Assembly: GCA_039621445.1 (NCBI GenBank)
Contig: CP154957.1
Span: 34,974,227-35,038,226 of the forward strand
From: Euglena gracilis
Taxonomy: Eukaryota; Euglenida; Euglenophyceae; Euglenales
Length of the DNA stretch: 64,000 nucleotides
Direction: 5' to 3'
Made by a program: the position numbers and the translations under genes. This document shows positions 63,620 through 64,000 of this stretch, piece after piece (positions within the stretch are counted from its first letter, which is position 1; every line of letters starts with the position of its first letter). The notes under the pieces were generated by a model. That model was not told the DNA's origin. It saw only the letters and a list, made by a program, of their open reading frames with translations, and ran no database searches.

Positions 63620-64000
63620 TTTTTAGTATTCCCGGCGGCGGAGTGGAGGGGGGTGCCTCCTGCGATGCCTCTGGGGGTCTGCGGAGCCGCTTAGGTGGGC
63701 CCTCGCAGGGGGGAAATTGAGGGGGGACAGAGGGGGGGCGGAAAAGCTTGGGTGCTAGGGGTTTTCAGGGGGTGCTTCCCACCCTTATAGCCACTTAGCC
63801 CAGCCAAATCCAGCAAGTACCTTTGAAATTGCCTTGGGGCGCTCCTGGTAGGCCAATTCCTTGATGTTTTCTTTGATCTCCTTGAAGTAATTTCTCCTTT
63901 TGCAGTTTCCTTTGGTTTCTTTGAAATCTTTGAATTTGATTGAATTGAACAATAACTTGAATTCCAATGCACAAATCAGATTGAATCCATGGAAACAAGG
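63472..64000 (-). repeat. 5' LTR (truncated by window edge)
   Basis: Matches 49357-49884. By comparison with the other LTR about 98 bp remain beyond the window. It contains a TATA-like CTATAAGGG (63784-63792) and the gag ATG at 63619. Confidence 0.88.
63784..63792 (-). promoter_or_regulatory. TATA-like box in LTR
   Basis: The minus strand reads GGCTATAAGGGTGGG; the equivalent in the 3' LTR is at 49669-49677. Transcription would begin about 25-30 bp further on, near 63755, giving roughly 135 nt of leader before the gag ATG. Confidence 0.45.

Larger units (their letters stand above)
49357..64000 (-). mobile_element. Ty3/gypsy LTR retrotransposon with DNA cytosine methyltransferase
   Basis: Minus-strand element, about 14.7 kb visible, with its 5' LTR cut by the window edge. 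Order: 5' LTR, tRNA-iMet primer site, gag (coiled coil, gag core, Lys/Gly tail), in-frame UGA, Pro-rich tandem repeats, C5-cytosine methyltransferase, protease, RT, RNase H, integrase, chromodomain, a 2.7-kb G/C-rich tract, polypurine tract, 3' LTR. RT-RNase H-integrase order and the C-terminal chromodomain place it with chromovirus-like Ty3/gypsy elements. The LTRs differ at about 4 of 528 sites by eye, so insertion is recent. The coding frame needs three ±1 corrections (about 62055, 55377, 53957), each beside a run of 4-5 C. Confidence 0.88.

Overview
This window is nuclear DNA of a microbial eukaryote. Genes are split into short GC-rich exons with GT..AG introns, and there are no operons. 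Microsatellites, C/G homopolymer runs and transposons fill most of the space. One gene (about 24.2-28.4 kb) resembles the DUF3119 family known from cyanobacteria and plastid-bearing eukaryotes. That points to an alga, but I cannot fix the lineage from sequence alone.

Layout. 0-14 kb is mostly non-coding, with a few possible low-complexity exons rich in R/D/Y/G/P, several short inverted-repeat elements, a 150-bp C tract and a decayed Ty3/gypsy reverse transcriptase scrap. 14.0-18.6 kb holds a PP2C-family Ser/Thr phosphatase gene whose eight exons join in phase and carry all the family motifs. 18.6-24.2 kb is repeat-rich and essentially gene-free. 24.2-28.4 kb holds the DUF3119-like membrane protein gene, with a fold-back repeat in one intron. 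31.7-34.8 kb holds a MORN-repeat protein gene.

35.2-46.1 kb is a nest of DIRS-type (tyrosine-recombinase) retrotransposons. Copy A (minus) and copy B (plus) lie head to head around a shared terminal block, with fragments of two more. Each main copy shows gag-like, RT, RNase H, Dam-like methyltransferase and tyrosine recombinase regions. About 345 bp of the RT of copy B is inverted in place. 46.2-47.9 kb is a broken Ty3/gypsy pol fragment. 47.9-49.4 kb carries a duplicated segment and an unrecognised Cys-rich 185-aa ORF.

49.4-64.0 kb is a nearly complete, apparently young LTR retrotransposon of Ty3/gypsy type on the minus strand. Its LTRs differ at about four sites over 528 bp, and its primer-binding site matches initiator tRNA-Met. 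Its order is gag, an in-frame UGA, a Pro-rich tandem-repeat region, a C5-cytosine DNA methyltransferase domain, protease, RT, RNase H, integrase and chromodomain. The methyltransferase inside the polyprotein is the most striking item: an element able in principle to methylate DNA, possibly its own copies. The DIRS elements carry a different, adenine-type methyltransferase-like domain, so two unrelated retroelement classes here each include a DNA-methylase module.

Almost every break in the transposon reading frames falls in a homopolymer run, usually C/G. Either these runs are unstable in this genome or the assembly miscounts them, so pseudogene calls based only on frameshifts should be treated with caution.
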